From assembly GCA_034766995.1 (NCBI GenBank), contig CM068314.1:28248208-28312207 (forward strand): a stretch of 64,000 bases of DNA. The letters run 5' to 3'. The first letter of the stretch is position 1, and each line of letters begins with the position of its first letter. Shown here piece by piece: positions 27,306 to 37,600 of the stretch. The stretch is from Acanthacorydalis orientalis. Its lineage: Eukaryota; Arthropoda; Insecta; Megaloptera; Corydalidae. Made by a program: the position numbers and the translations under genes. Below the pieces are notes generated by a model that was not told the DNA's origin, ran no database searches, and worked only from the letters and a program-made list of their open reading frames with translations.

Positions 27306-28174
27306 AAGCATAGGCAGATAAAAATAATAATAGAAGTACAAGTATTACTTTCTAAAAGTTTACTATATATATTTTAATAAAAACACAATTTTCCGTCAAT
27401 TATTCATAGTCAAACAATTTACTTTTAAATAAATACTCAAAAATTATAAAAGGTAATAAACGACACGATTTTAATTCGTATGAAAGTAACAATCATTATT
27501 AATGATTACTTCTAATAACAATAACAATTATCTATGAAATTATTTATTTGAGCTAGAATTTGGCAACAAATGTAACGTTCTTTCAAAGTGATTTCAAGTG
27601 AAACAAATTATAAACCTAATGCTAAAACTCATCTGTTATAACCCCATTTAAATTTCATTGATACCATATTAATTTATAAAAATTTTTTCGTTTTTCCAAG
27701 CCAATAAAACAATGTATATAAAATATTTTATATAAAAAATTGAACAAAACTCAACGTTATTATATTCAAGGCATTTTCGATATACGAGTTGAATAAAATC
27801 AAATTAAATTTTCTTTAAATAAGTTTATTTCAAGTTTAATAAACCATGAATATATAAGATATTACTATTTTATATAAAAATTATTAGTATTCTATACATT
27901 AAAATATATACAAAATGATCCTCCTGATATTGAAACATATGGATTCAGTTTCTTTAGTTAATTTTTTATCCATAGAAATTTTTGTACTTATTACAACCAA
28001 TTTGGATTTTTACATAACAAATTTTATAGCACACACTTAAAGACAAACTACACTTTAAAAATGAATTTTACATGAATAATAACATATCTACATAAAAACA
28101 AACATTTTTTTCTACACAGTCTTACAGTTTATAGCTATTTTTTGTATAACCTGTACACACAAACGTGTAAATGT

Positions 28175-28179
<5 letters not shown>
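27306..28179. other. gene-free AT-rich sequence
   Basis: Nothing recognised. Confidence 0.6.

Positions 28180-28230
<51 letters not shown>
28180..28230. repeat. (AT)n microsatellite, ~51 bp
   Basis: Pure AT array. Confidence 0.97.
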
Positions 28231-28232
<2 letters not shown>

Positions 28233-28544
28233 TGCAATCATTTACTTACTAAATGATAAAAGTAAATAGAGTATAATGTGTCGAGCATAAGCAGTAAATG
28301 CACATTAAATTAATAACTGTCTACGTAAATCAAAAACGATTTCGTTCCCAATGAATGTAAATAAACTTGATGTTACCTAAAATAGAATGTAATCTTAAAA
28401 CTCGCTATAAACTTTAATCTTCGTTTATACCGACAAAAACTAAAAATCAATCCAATTATTTTCATCTACAATTCATCCATAAATATAAATTATTATAATA
28501 AACATACGCAGCAATGTACTCTTCATTAAATATAATAACAGTAT
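28231..28544. other. gene-free AT-rich sequence
   Basis: Nothing recognised. Confidence 0.6.
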
Positions 28545-28625
28545 TGTAAATTTTGAAGGTGCCCCCGAGTTCAAACGATGTGGCGTCCATAATAGTAATA
28601 ATCGGCCCGTGGAGGTGGATATAAT
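28545..28625. other. GC-richer patch, candidate conserved non-coding element or exon remnant
   Basis: Contains GGTGCCCCCGAGTTC and ATCGGCCCGTGGAGGTGG in otherwise very AT-rich DNA. The minus-strand frame across it (28473-28709) includes TGRLLLLWTPHRLNSGAP, which I do not recognise. It is not supportable as a gene. Confidence 0.3.
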
Positions 28626-28769
28626 AAACGTTAAATTTTTGCTTGAATAGAACGATAAATTATCTGTTGATATTATATCAGAGCACAAAAACATGAAAAC
28701 AACCCACACATGGTATATACAGCAGCGTAGACTACGATTTCTGGAAGATGTTATGTTAATATGCCATAA

Positions 28770-28865
28770 GGAAAATGTGAATTTCGCATAGACGTATTTG
28801 TTATGGCCATCTCTGAACGCCGTTTATGGATTTCGAATAACATATATGGTTTGTGACGATTAATT
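28770..28865. other. mixed-composition patch with TTTATGG-type motifs
   Basis: GAACGCCGTTTATGGATTTC and TTGTTATGGCC resemble posterior-Hox/Cdx type TTTATGG sites. This is a motif resemblance only and can occur by chance. Confidence 0.25.
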
Positions 28866-29754
28866 TATATGCAACTATCATGAAGTAAAGTTAATTTTTG
28901 TTTACATTTCAGCTCAATGTAGTAATAATTTATTTAAATGACTCTCCACTTTCTAATCAACTACTGAAAGAAAATTGTTTACTAGAACAACAAATCTCAC
29001 GCAAATTTTTATTCATTACAATTACAATGTTATATCGAGTATAATATCAATATTGAAACATTTAAAAGCTTTTAACGATTACATTTTTTTTGGAAGAAAT
29101 CATTATTACAATTCACATTCAAAATGAGTAATTTATATATCAGCAAAGAGTACCCTATCTGTAATTCATCACAAATATTTTCCTAGCAAGTATTTATTTT
29201 CATTTATTCTGAAATCCATTAACTATTGATTTACAATTGAAAAAAAATACTAGATAAAAGATTACACGAGGAGTATATTTACTAGAAACATATGAAAAGT
29301 TCATTTATCAAAACACTACGAAAATATTTTTAACATCTGTACAGCAATTGAACAATTATAAATAATATATTCAAACTGATATTTATATTTAAAATAATTA
29401 CATATTTTCGTACATCAATCGGGTAAAAATAATATTAATTTTATTTAAACGTGGATACATTGCCGTAGGTAAATTACCTATCATTACTTTTGTTAGATAA
29501 GTGAAATGTTTGTTTTAAATATTTGATATAATTAACATTATAAATTTAGTCATAAAGTACAAAACTACAATACCCTTTACAATTTTCTATTAGTTGTTAT
29601 TTAAATTAATAAGATTACACAAAAATTAAATAAGCAAAAACATGTAAAACAGTTACAATTTGAAATGTTTCAACTTTTTAATCATAGACTTATAAATTAC
29701 GTAATTAATAAGAATACGTCCGTACTAATTCTTTGATTATATTCAAAGTATAAA
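28866..29754. other. gene-free AT-rich sequence
   Basis: Nothing recognised. Confidence 0.6.
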
Positions 29755-29895
29755 ACTCTCTCACGTGGGGTATTGTCGACCCGCCGCCACTGCTAAAACC
29801 ACTGATGTCTATCATTTAACCGTTACAAAGAAGTGATTTATCGGATCAAGTCTAATGACAAGTCGACTGGTTTTGTCTCCATATCCCTTCTTTAA
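29755..29895. other. GC-richer unclassified patch
   Basis: Holds GTCGACCCGCCGCCACTGC and CAAGTCGACTGGTTTTGTCT. There are two GTCGAC sites about 95 bp apart. No clear open frame or splice pattern. Confidence 0.35.
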
Positions 29896-30134
29896 AATAC
29901 GCTTTATTCAGTTATCCCAGTCGAGATATTAAACAGGCATACTTATATAATCCAGTGAAAAATAACCACGTACACCTCGCAAAGAAATGTATAATAGGTT
30001 GTCAATTTACAATACAATATGTTATAGTTAACATCTTGACCATTATTTATTTACCCTTTGTGTACGTACATACTTCCTAGTTTGTGTGTATATTGAAAAT
30101 AGAATATTTTAACAGTACAAAGTAAAGATATTTC

Positions 30135-30240
30135 AATAAACGCCGGCCAATACTCTTTCGGCGTACTTTACTGTACGTCCTTGAACGTAAACTACATCCG
30201 TCCGGCATCAACTTCTTGGTAATCGCAAAAAATATACACG
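30135..30240. other. GC-richer unclassified patch
   Basis: Holds AACGCCGGCCAATACTC, TTTCGGCGTACTTTACTGTA and ATCCGTCCGGCATC. There is no recognisable product. With the 29.8 kb patch it forms a 0.5 kb zone of raised CpG. Confidence 0.35.
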
Positions 30241-32640
30241 CTACACTTTTTTAAGACATTCCTTATTCTTCTTTACTATCGTCTTTTCAAACAATGGTAA
30301 TTATCGTGGCCCCTTATTAACGAAACCAAATGTGAAGTCGTTGAACAATTCCGAGAAATTATATAATAACCGCAAATGTACAAAAAGAAAAACGAGCGTT
30401 GCTATTATTTTTAGTATGTACAAAAAACCTTGGCCTTATATTTAAATTAAGGTCAAAAATTTTTTGGATTTCATACCGGGTAAATGACTTCTTAATTCGA
30501 ATGAACTCTGATATGTATTATGTATATTATTGGTTATACTTCATTGAGTAATTGAACTAAATCTGTTAATAGAACTCTCATACATAAATATATTAATTGA
30601 AGTAAAAAAAATATCATTGGCGATTAATAACACTCGAACAATATTTAAGTAGCAATCCCGATAAATAAACTATATAAAAATAATATGAGTGTATATTAAA
30701 AATAAATAATACAACGATTTTAACCCGCATTAATAAATACCTATGGCATTTCAATTAATAATTAACGTCTCTAATTTATTTTACATACACATATATCAAT
30801 CGAACAAACTGGCTTGTAATACGTTCCCACATTATTACTTGAGAACAATCTTACCAAAAAGTCAGTACACATCTTAGACGAACAATTAAATAACCAAATC
30901 TATAAATTTAGAATTATTATTCTATTTTTTTATTCTAAACGAAAAAAACGATTATATGTAAATTACAACATTTCTTTTTTATATAGTGATTTATTAAATT
31001 TTGGAATAAAATGTAACCAAGAAACCAAATTATGAAATGTATATTTTTTAATATCATACTTAGCACATCTTTGAAGTGTATAGCATATGTTGACTAATTT
31101 ATTATTTCTTTATTTTCTTTTTTATACTACGAACAATTATATGAATACTGCAAAAGATTATTTCATAAACATTTGAAAACTTTCAAATTTTACCTAAGCC
31201 ACCATTACTGTAATATTTCATAATTCAATCAACAAACAATTCGTTTTCATTTTTATTATCAAAGAATCATAAAAAATAATATAACTAGTGCTATACATTT
31301 TGCAGCATACACTACACATCTCAAGCATTTATATAAATAAACAATACCATAAATATATGTATCACTTTAAGCACTGGAACTTACAGTTCCTGACGAAATC
31401 TTTCTCTGTTAATTAATCTAAATCACTAGACTGTAATTAATAACTTATATAAAAATAATTGTTTTGTTTGTCTTCCGCATAAAAAATATGTATATTGTCT
31501 GTGACCAGCTGTATGCACTGTGATATACACGGTACGCAATGTACTTTTTAAATATGTGGTTTATATCTACTGAAATAACTCTTTCTTTTTAGCTTCTGGA
31601 TATAAAATATACTACTGATATATACAATACTCATAGCATATAAGTGTGTATGTAAATTTGTGTGTGTATACATAAAATTTTATGCCTCCAAATATGTATT
31701 TTATAATATATAAAGATTAATAATAAGTTTTAGAATAACACACAATTTTAAACATGTGTAATTTTGTACAATAACGAGTTGAATTCGCATGTTATATTTC
31801 TTTATTTACAAATGAATTTTTTAAACATCTAATAACAATAATTAATATCAAATGTAAAATAACGGTTTTTTAAATTATATTCCTGGACTTCTACATCAAA
31901 TTAATTTTATAAAAAAATCATGAAAATTCAAACGGAAGAAAACCCGTAATATACATTAATATTCTAAGAAAAACTTTTAGAATATTGATTTGATAGCTAT
32001 ATTTTCGAAAAATATATAATTACAATATCATCTTAATAAACATTACAAACATAAAAGATATACATGTAAATAGTAACTTGAACAAATCGAAAATTTTACT
32101 CCACAAAGAGATATGCTGTTTTTTTGCATGTTTTAATGCATTTTATAAAATTATAAATCGAATTCAGTTTGAACATAAATAATTCTATAGATTTACCTTT
32201 GAAAATAATGAATTCTTATTTTTTTCCGGTTATAAATAAGTAATTGCATTTGAATTTCAATAAAATGTTATTATATATTAAATCGTTTGAATCATATCTG
32301 GAAATATGTCATAAGATTTAACCTACGTACTAACTTTCTAACTAATAAATCAACGATTTTTTATTTACATTTGCATACAAATTATTTTAACGTGTTTGTA
32401 AACATTTCAAAATAATAAATAAACACTACATTTTCTAGAAAATAAAACTTGAAAAATATTTCATTAGATATACTTAACTGATATCAAACATGGCTCAAAT
32501 GTAAACACTGACATTTTTCATTTTCAAATATTTGTATAATTAAAATTGTTTTTTTTTTTAAAAAAAAAAGATAATTTTGTTATCATAATATACTTTTAAC
32601 ACTTTTTAATAAATCATTATTATAAAAAAAATCTTAGGTG
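30241..32640. other. gene-free AT-rich sequence, array-free
   Basis: About 2.4 kb of plain AT-rich DNA with no long microsatellite and no recognisable gene or RNA. Confidence 0.6.
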
Positions 32641-32697
32641 TTCATATCATTTCATGAACGAGGGAGAGACTACTGAGATACCACGACGTGCGAATCT

Positions 32698-33002
32698 TGG
32701 ATCGGAATTCTTGTTCTAATCGGAACGAAAAAGGGATCTCACACTAATCTTCTAGAATTGTGGGAAATGTCTGGACCAGGAATACAGGTACTGCGATCAT
32801 CTGTTTCTGTTGAAATGTTTTCGATTCGATGATAAGTCAACGAAAAGTATGATGAAACATATTTACAAGTTGGTATCAATCAGATCGATACTGAATCCAT
32901 TTATTAAAAATTGTCAAGACAGTTACATTGACAGTTACGTTGCCATTGATGAAATGGTGCACTCATTCCGAGGTCGTTGTAGCTTTTTGTAGTACATACC
33001 GA
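32698..33002 (+). pseudogene. piggyBac-family transposase fragment
   Basis: This is a remnant of a piggyBac (DDE_Tnp_1_7) transposase. One frame from 32698 gives WIGILVLIGTKKGSHTNLLE, then LWEMSG, matching the family segment that ends in 'ELW'. A frameshift near 32788 leads to the frame 32810-32989. That frame has CFRFDDKST (the family's 'RFDD' motif), then IRSILNPFIKNCQ, then AIDEMVHSFRGRCSF. Codon 32948 (GAT, in AIDE) is the first catalytic Asp. A stop follows at 32990, and YIPT just beyond it echoes the family's YIP/YMP. Only about 100 of roughly 550-600 residues remain. No TTAA-flanked ends are visible. Dead fragment. Confidence 0.88.
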
Positions 33003-33640
33003 CAACATTGATATCATATGTGTCGAAACAAAATTAAGCTATTATTTTATTACCCACAAATGCTCGGTTTACCAGAGGTCGACGAAACCACAAAAAAAAA
33101 CTACAAATAATTCTCAGTTGTAAAGAAATAAAAGAGACAGTTGACATTAGATAAAATGTGCCTTGCATATTTTGTATCCAAAATCACTAATCGATGATCC
33201 CTAGCTTTGTTTTTTTGTTTTATTAAATATAGCAGGGATAAATTCTCAAATACTATATTTTTCAAAGTATTACGAACGAAAAGCAGTATCGACAAAAAAA
33301 TTTTTTGAATGATTTAACTTTAGCGTTCATGAAATAACAAACTCATGCTATGATCTATAATAACTTTACCCACAGATATTCGAGCAATCCTACAGAAATA
33401 TCTTACTGCAGTGAACGAGATTCACTTGACAGTTGAAGACGGGGCAGATGCAAGTTTTGTAAAAACACAAATACGACACTGAAATTTGTAAAAAGCATTT
33501 TCCATATCATCTGTAACTTGCGAAAGTTGTCAAGCTGTTCAGTCTGATACCGAATTACAATAACATTTATTTTATCTCATAAATTTTATAAATTTTACTG
33601 TATTTAATAATAAAATATATAAATAATAATAATATGTATG
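33003..33640. other. gene-free AT-rich sequence downstream of the piggyBac relic
   Basis: May contain further decayed piggyBac sequence up to about 33110 (CAGAGGTCGACGAAACC), but I cannot align it. A mildly GC-richer patch at 33360-33460 is unrecognised. Confidence 0.45.
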
Positions 33641-33664
33641 TATGTATATATATATATATATATA
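33637..33664. repeat. (TGTA)n(TA)n short array
   Basis: ATGTATGTATGTA followed by about 22 bp of TA. Confidence 0.93.
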
Positions 33665-33724
33665 TTGCACTTTCTTAGTCTAATGTTTATTTTACGACAA
33701 ATTGCCTGATCCTTTCCGATTTTC

Positions 33725-33795
33725 GTTAGTATTCTAGTTTTTTGGATACGGTGCGCCCGCTCGAAAACGAAAAAAGCGCCGCGTTAGAAAGTTAT
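33725..33795. other. CpG-rich patch
   Basis: Contains GGTGCGCCCGCTCGAAAACG and AAAAGCGCCGCGTTAG, among the highest local CpG in the window. No frame or family recognised. Confidence 0.35.
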
Positions 33796-34023
33796 ATTAT
33801 GAAAAATAAAATACTTACAAAACATAGTCTTTATTAAAAGGAGACAGTTGTATTTTTCTTACCTGAAATAATAAAAAATGTGATTAAAGATAACACAAGA
33901 AGAGCAGTGTAAATAATTTGCATTCAGTACGATAAGTAAGTGTTTTTAGATAAGCGAAATTTAGAATCAAGTATTTAATAGTGATATATACATGGCGATA
34001 AAATTGTATGTATGTGTATGTAA

Positions 34024-34066
<43 letters not shown>

Positions 34067-34770
34067 ATATATAAAAATGAAAATAACAGATTTTTAAGCC
34101 TTTTAATAAACCAGTATTTTATAAAAATTGAATAAATCACTAACTAACAATATTATTTCTGAATAATTGCGAAACTAATTTAACTTACAGTTAAGGAAAA
34201 ATTAAGAAAATTTAACTCTTATTAACAAAGTATATGTGAGAATAAAGAATTAATAATTAAATACTTCTCAAATGATCGTACATTTTTATAATATATATAA
34301 TTCAACTATATTATACAGAAAAAAATCTATCAATGACAACTGTTTTAGTTTGATAATAATAGGCGTTAATCTGAACTTCAACGAAAACTTTTGTTTTTAA
34401 TTAATTTTTCTTTCTTTAATTTAGTTTGTAAACAATAACCGCAAAATATTAAAAAAATGTGTATAAAACGCAATTGAAAAAGTAAACTAAATGAAATTTT
34501 ACGATTGAAAAACGTTAGCAAGATTTGGAATTGTAATTAATTAGACGACAAGTAAATAAATATTCGATCGACTTCTACATTAGCTTTAATATCATTTTTG
34601 AATAAATTTAAAATGTTAAAATTCTCATTGAATGTGTACACATTAAGTAAACGACCTTGCCGCACACTAATAACATTTTACAACATAGTTTCATGTAAGC
34701 TTGGAATTGCAAGATATGTTTTTATAGAAGAGAACAATTATAATCAAAGACTATAAATAACACAATATTC
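33796..34770. other. gene-free AT-rich sequence
   Basis: Contains a TA array at 34028-34060 and the second copy of ACGACCTTGCCGC at 34651-34663. Otherwise nothing recognised. Confidence 0.58.
34028..34060. repeat. (TA)n microsatellite, ~33 bp
   Basis: Pure TA array preceded by TGTATGTATGTGTATGTAAG. Confidence 0.96.
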
Positions 34771-34783
34771 GTGTGTGTGCACG

Positions 34784-34868
<85 letters not shown>
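34771..34868. repeat. compound (TG)n(TA)n microsatellite
   Basis: GTGTGTGTGCACGTGTGTGT leads into about 80 bp of TA. Confidence 0.97.
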
Positions 34869-34872
<4 letters not shown>

Positions 34873-35580
34873 TATGTTTATGAAAGTATGTTTCAAATGT
34901 AAATAGTACAGTAAGTACTTTTATATGTAGTAATATACAATCTATATTCTTTGGAAAAATACAACTTATAGTACGTGTACACTGTTTCTAGGTAATCTTC
35001 AAGTGCAGTTAAGTATTTCAAATTGCATCGTGAAATGTCAAAACATAACATGATAGCGAAAGTAAGTCACGCCATTGATGACTATTAGATTGTGTGTGAA
35101 ATACATTTGACTTTACTTTAAAAAATCTTAAAAGTAACACCTTAGAGACCGCAAAAAATATACAATCTACCGCGTAGGACCGCACTTTTTTATCGAAATT
35201 GCAATTTTTCGCGAAATATACTGAAATCTTTATAACTTTTTTATTTATTAATTTCTATAAAAAATGATTTGTAGGCTAATATGATTTTTCTTTTCATGTT
35301 TAACCACATCCCTCCTATCTGAAGCATATGGACGCCACGCCACACAAATCAGATTAAAAGTTATTTTTTAATTTTTATCGTATGGTTTACGAAATTATCA
35401 ATTGAAAAATTTTGATTATTCTTATACATTAAATGCTGTATATACATACATTGTTATAACATCCAAATTCACAAAATAAAGCAGATCCCAACAAAAAAAA
35501 ACTGTAGCGAACAAAAGTTGCACGAATAATAAAAACATAATTTGGTAACGCTAAGATCTTTTCAATTTTCTAAGTCATAA
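34869..35580. other. gene-free AT-rich sequence
   Basis: Nothing recognised. Base composition becomes less AT-rich from about 35150 on, possibly the start of an old repeat that continues to 35800. Confidence 0.5.
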
Positions 35581-35800
35581 ATCATTTGAAATGGGATCCA
35601 GATGTTGTTGGAATGTACGTTTATCAAGAACGTAAACCCCAAAGTCGCCAAATAACATTTTTTTTTCGTTCGCTAAGAGACGACTGTAAGTGCGACTATA
35701 TGCAAAATCGTACTAGCGCGGGACCGGTTATACATGGCTGGATTAAATTTCCGGGTAAACGCGGAACCGTAGTAAACAGGAGAAGCCCCCTACTATTATG
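35581..35800 (+). repeat. unclassified GC-richer segment ending in a microsatellite (copy B)
   Basis: This stretch is clearly GC-richer than its surroundings. It carries an open frame from 35586 (MKWDPDVVGMYVYQERKP, later [18 protein letters not shown]) that I cannot assign to any family. Its right end, ACAGGAGAAGCCCCCTACTA, runs into TGTATG and TA repeats and resembles copies A (8435) and C (35991). I suspect an interspersed repeat, but a piece of host exon cannot be excluded. Confidence 0.4.
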
Positions 35801-35817
35801 TGTATGTATGTATGTGT

Positions 35818-35875
<58 letters not shown>

Positions 35876-35908
35876 GTGTGTGTATCTATGTGTATGTGTA
35901 TGTGTATG

Positions 35909-35950
<42 letters not shown>
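35801..35950. repeat. double compound (TGTA)n(TA)n array
   Basis: TGTATGTATGTGTATACATACA, a TA block of about 50 bp, CGTGTGTGTATCTATGTGTA, TATGTGTATG units, then a second TA block of about 38 bp. Frames on both strands here are repeat-derived. Confidence 0.95.
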
Positions 35951-35954
<4 letters not shown>

Positions 35955-36015
35955 GGTAGAAAAATAAAGAGGGTTTTATTTCTATATTTAAGCACAGTGA
36001 GCAGGAGGCGGAACC

Positions 36016-36020
<5 letters not shown>
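35951..36020. repeat. 70-bp islet between AT arrays (copy C)
   Basis: Starts AGGTGGTAGAAAAATAAAGA, which resembles the mariner-type end at 36085 (GAGTGGTAGGAAAATAATTG). It ends CAGTGAGCAGGAGGCGGAAC then CCTCAT, resembling copy A. A GAGGGTT (35969-35975) and AACCCTC (36012-36018) pair form inverted arms. It is squeezed between two AT arrays. Confidence 0.5.

Positions 36021-36084
<64 letters not shown>
36019..36084. repeat. (AT)n microsatellite, ~66 bp
   Basis: Pure AT array directly abutting the 5' end of the truncated mariner. Confidence 0.97.
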
Positions 36085-36087
<3 letters not shown>

Positions 36088-36635
36088 TGGTAGGAAAATA
36101 ATTGCGTTTTTTTGAATTCTTATTTTATTTTTTCAATGAAAGTGTTATTTCATCGTGTTTATGATAATATCATTTTAAAGTGCATTATTCGATCTGGAGT
36201 TTGGTAACATCGACTTCGGTTGAATTATTAATCTTGCTTCAAATTCGGCTATTGAATTGAAGATGGAAAAGAAGCAAATAAGAGCATTTTTTTATGAGTT
36301 CGAAACGAGTGGTAAAGCAGCAGAAACTGCTTGTAAACCAAACGACGCTTTTAGTGTGGTTACTGTTAAAGAATGTACGGTGCAATGGTGGTTCTAAAAA
36401 CTTCGTGCCCGAGATGTGAGCCTTGAAGATTAAGAGGGTCGCGGAAGTCTTTCACTTTGTAACGATCAACTGAAGGCGTTAGCTGAATCAGAACCACTCG
36501 CAATTCGAGAGCTTGCACAAAAGTAAGCATTAGTTATACAATAGTACTCGACCACTTAAAACAGCTAGGAAAATCATAAAGGAGAAAAATGTATATGGAT
36601 TTGAAGGTCATAAACGGAAATTATTTTTCAACCAA

Positions 36636-36639
<4 letters not shown>
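36085..36639 (+). mobile_element. 5' fragment of a mariner (mellifera/Hsmar1-like) element
   Basis: The left end, GAGTGGTAGGAAAATAATTG then CGTTTTTTTG, resembles the Hsmar1-type terminal repeat (GGTTGGTGCAAAAGTAATTG then CGG). The transposase ATG lies 178 bp inside, the usual distance for this group. The copy stops at the AT array beginning at 36640, so about the 3' 60% is missing and no right-hand terminal repeat is present. AT arrays flank both sides. Confidence 0.82.
36263..36632 (+). pseudogene. truncated mariner transposase (SETMAR/Hsmar1-like)
   Basis: This is the N-terminal DNA-binding half of a mariner transposase. It begins MEKKQIRAFFYEFE, then GKAAETAC, then VTVKECTVQWWF, which matches the first helix-turn-helix and the VQWWFKKFR motif of this group. 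A TAA replaces a Lys codon after WWF, and another TAA interrupts EDEEGRG (read ED-stop-EGRG). NDQLKALAESEP and REL then correspond to the linker, and TIVLDHLKQLGK (in another frame) to the second helix-turn-helix. The catalytic domain is absent. Nonfunctional relic. Confidence 0.87.

Positions 36640-36710
<71 letters not shown>
36640..36710. repeat. (TA)n microsatellite, ~71 bp
   Basis: Pure TA array that terminates the mariner fragment. No mariner sequence resumes on its far side. Confidence 0.97.
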
Positions 36711-36713
<3 letters not shown>

Positions 36714-37539
36714 TTTAAAACTGACGGTAAAGCATATTTTCGCATTCTTAAATATTACAGAATTCGTGAAACAGCATTTTCTTGGCAACAGAATTATAAT
36801 TATGTTCACTTTCCTGCTTTTTCTTAGAAGATATCAGAATGATAACTACTTTAGTTAAGCATTCCGGTATCTAGAGTCTTATTAAAAAATAAGTACAGTA
36901 GGATAACATTTATGCTTATATTGTTATCCGTGCTTTGGCTCACTATTCTATAGGAAGATAAAATGTTCAAAATTTAATATTTTCTGCAAAATTAACAAAA
37001 TAACTCATAATGTTAAAATATATTACATACACAATATAGTACGATTATTACTTTTTTATTATTTTTGGAGAATTTGTAATTTTGTTAATCATGAATTATT
37101 AAAAATGTAAAATAAATAGAAAGTCGTGTTTTATTTTATTATTATTATGGAATAAGTTATAATATGAATATAATAATGTATCTCGTGTAGTGAATTAAAT
37201 AACATATTACATAAATACAAATTATGTTAAACAGAATACACGATACAGATACAAATACAGATAGAAATGACGATAATCCGCACTAAAATCACAATACCTT
37301 CATGCTTAATAAACTGTCACTACTTTCAATACAATTTCATAATCATTATTATAAAAAATGAATGTCTACATTGCTAATATGTTTACAATCATTTCAATAT
37401 AATCATTTATAGACCTCAGTGTCATCTGAAACATGCCAATAAATTGGTGTTAAACAATACATGTACAATAGACAATTTGGCATTGTTTATCAAATTTTAA
37501 AGATAGTTTTACTTTCACTCAATACCGGTAATTTTCGAA
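36711..37539. other. gene-free AT-rich sequence
   Basis: Nothing recognised. A patch of ACAGATACAAATACAGATAG repeats lies near 37243-37265. Confidence 0.6.
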
Positions 37540-37600
37540 TAGATATAACGGTGATCTCTGACACGATTATATGAAGGTCGTGGGTTCAAATATTTTACAA
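37540..37600 (+). repeat. possible tRNA-derived SINE head
   Basis: GGTCGTGGGTTCAAAT (37577-37592) is the anticodon-arm/T-arm join and box B typical of tRNAs and tRNA-derived SINEs. Upstream, GGTGATCTCTGACACGATTA (from 37550) sits at the right distance for a degenerate box A. A full cloverleaf and the CC after box B are missing, so it is not a functional tRNA. The downstream body and tail are not identifiable. Confidence 0.35.

Noticed and set aside
34447..34472. Similarity of ATTAAAAAAATGTGTATAAAA to the arms of the 60-kb element
   Set aside because: Matches only the A-run plus TGTGTA and does not extend into the diagnostic GAAGATGCAAACAG block.
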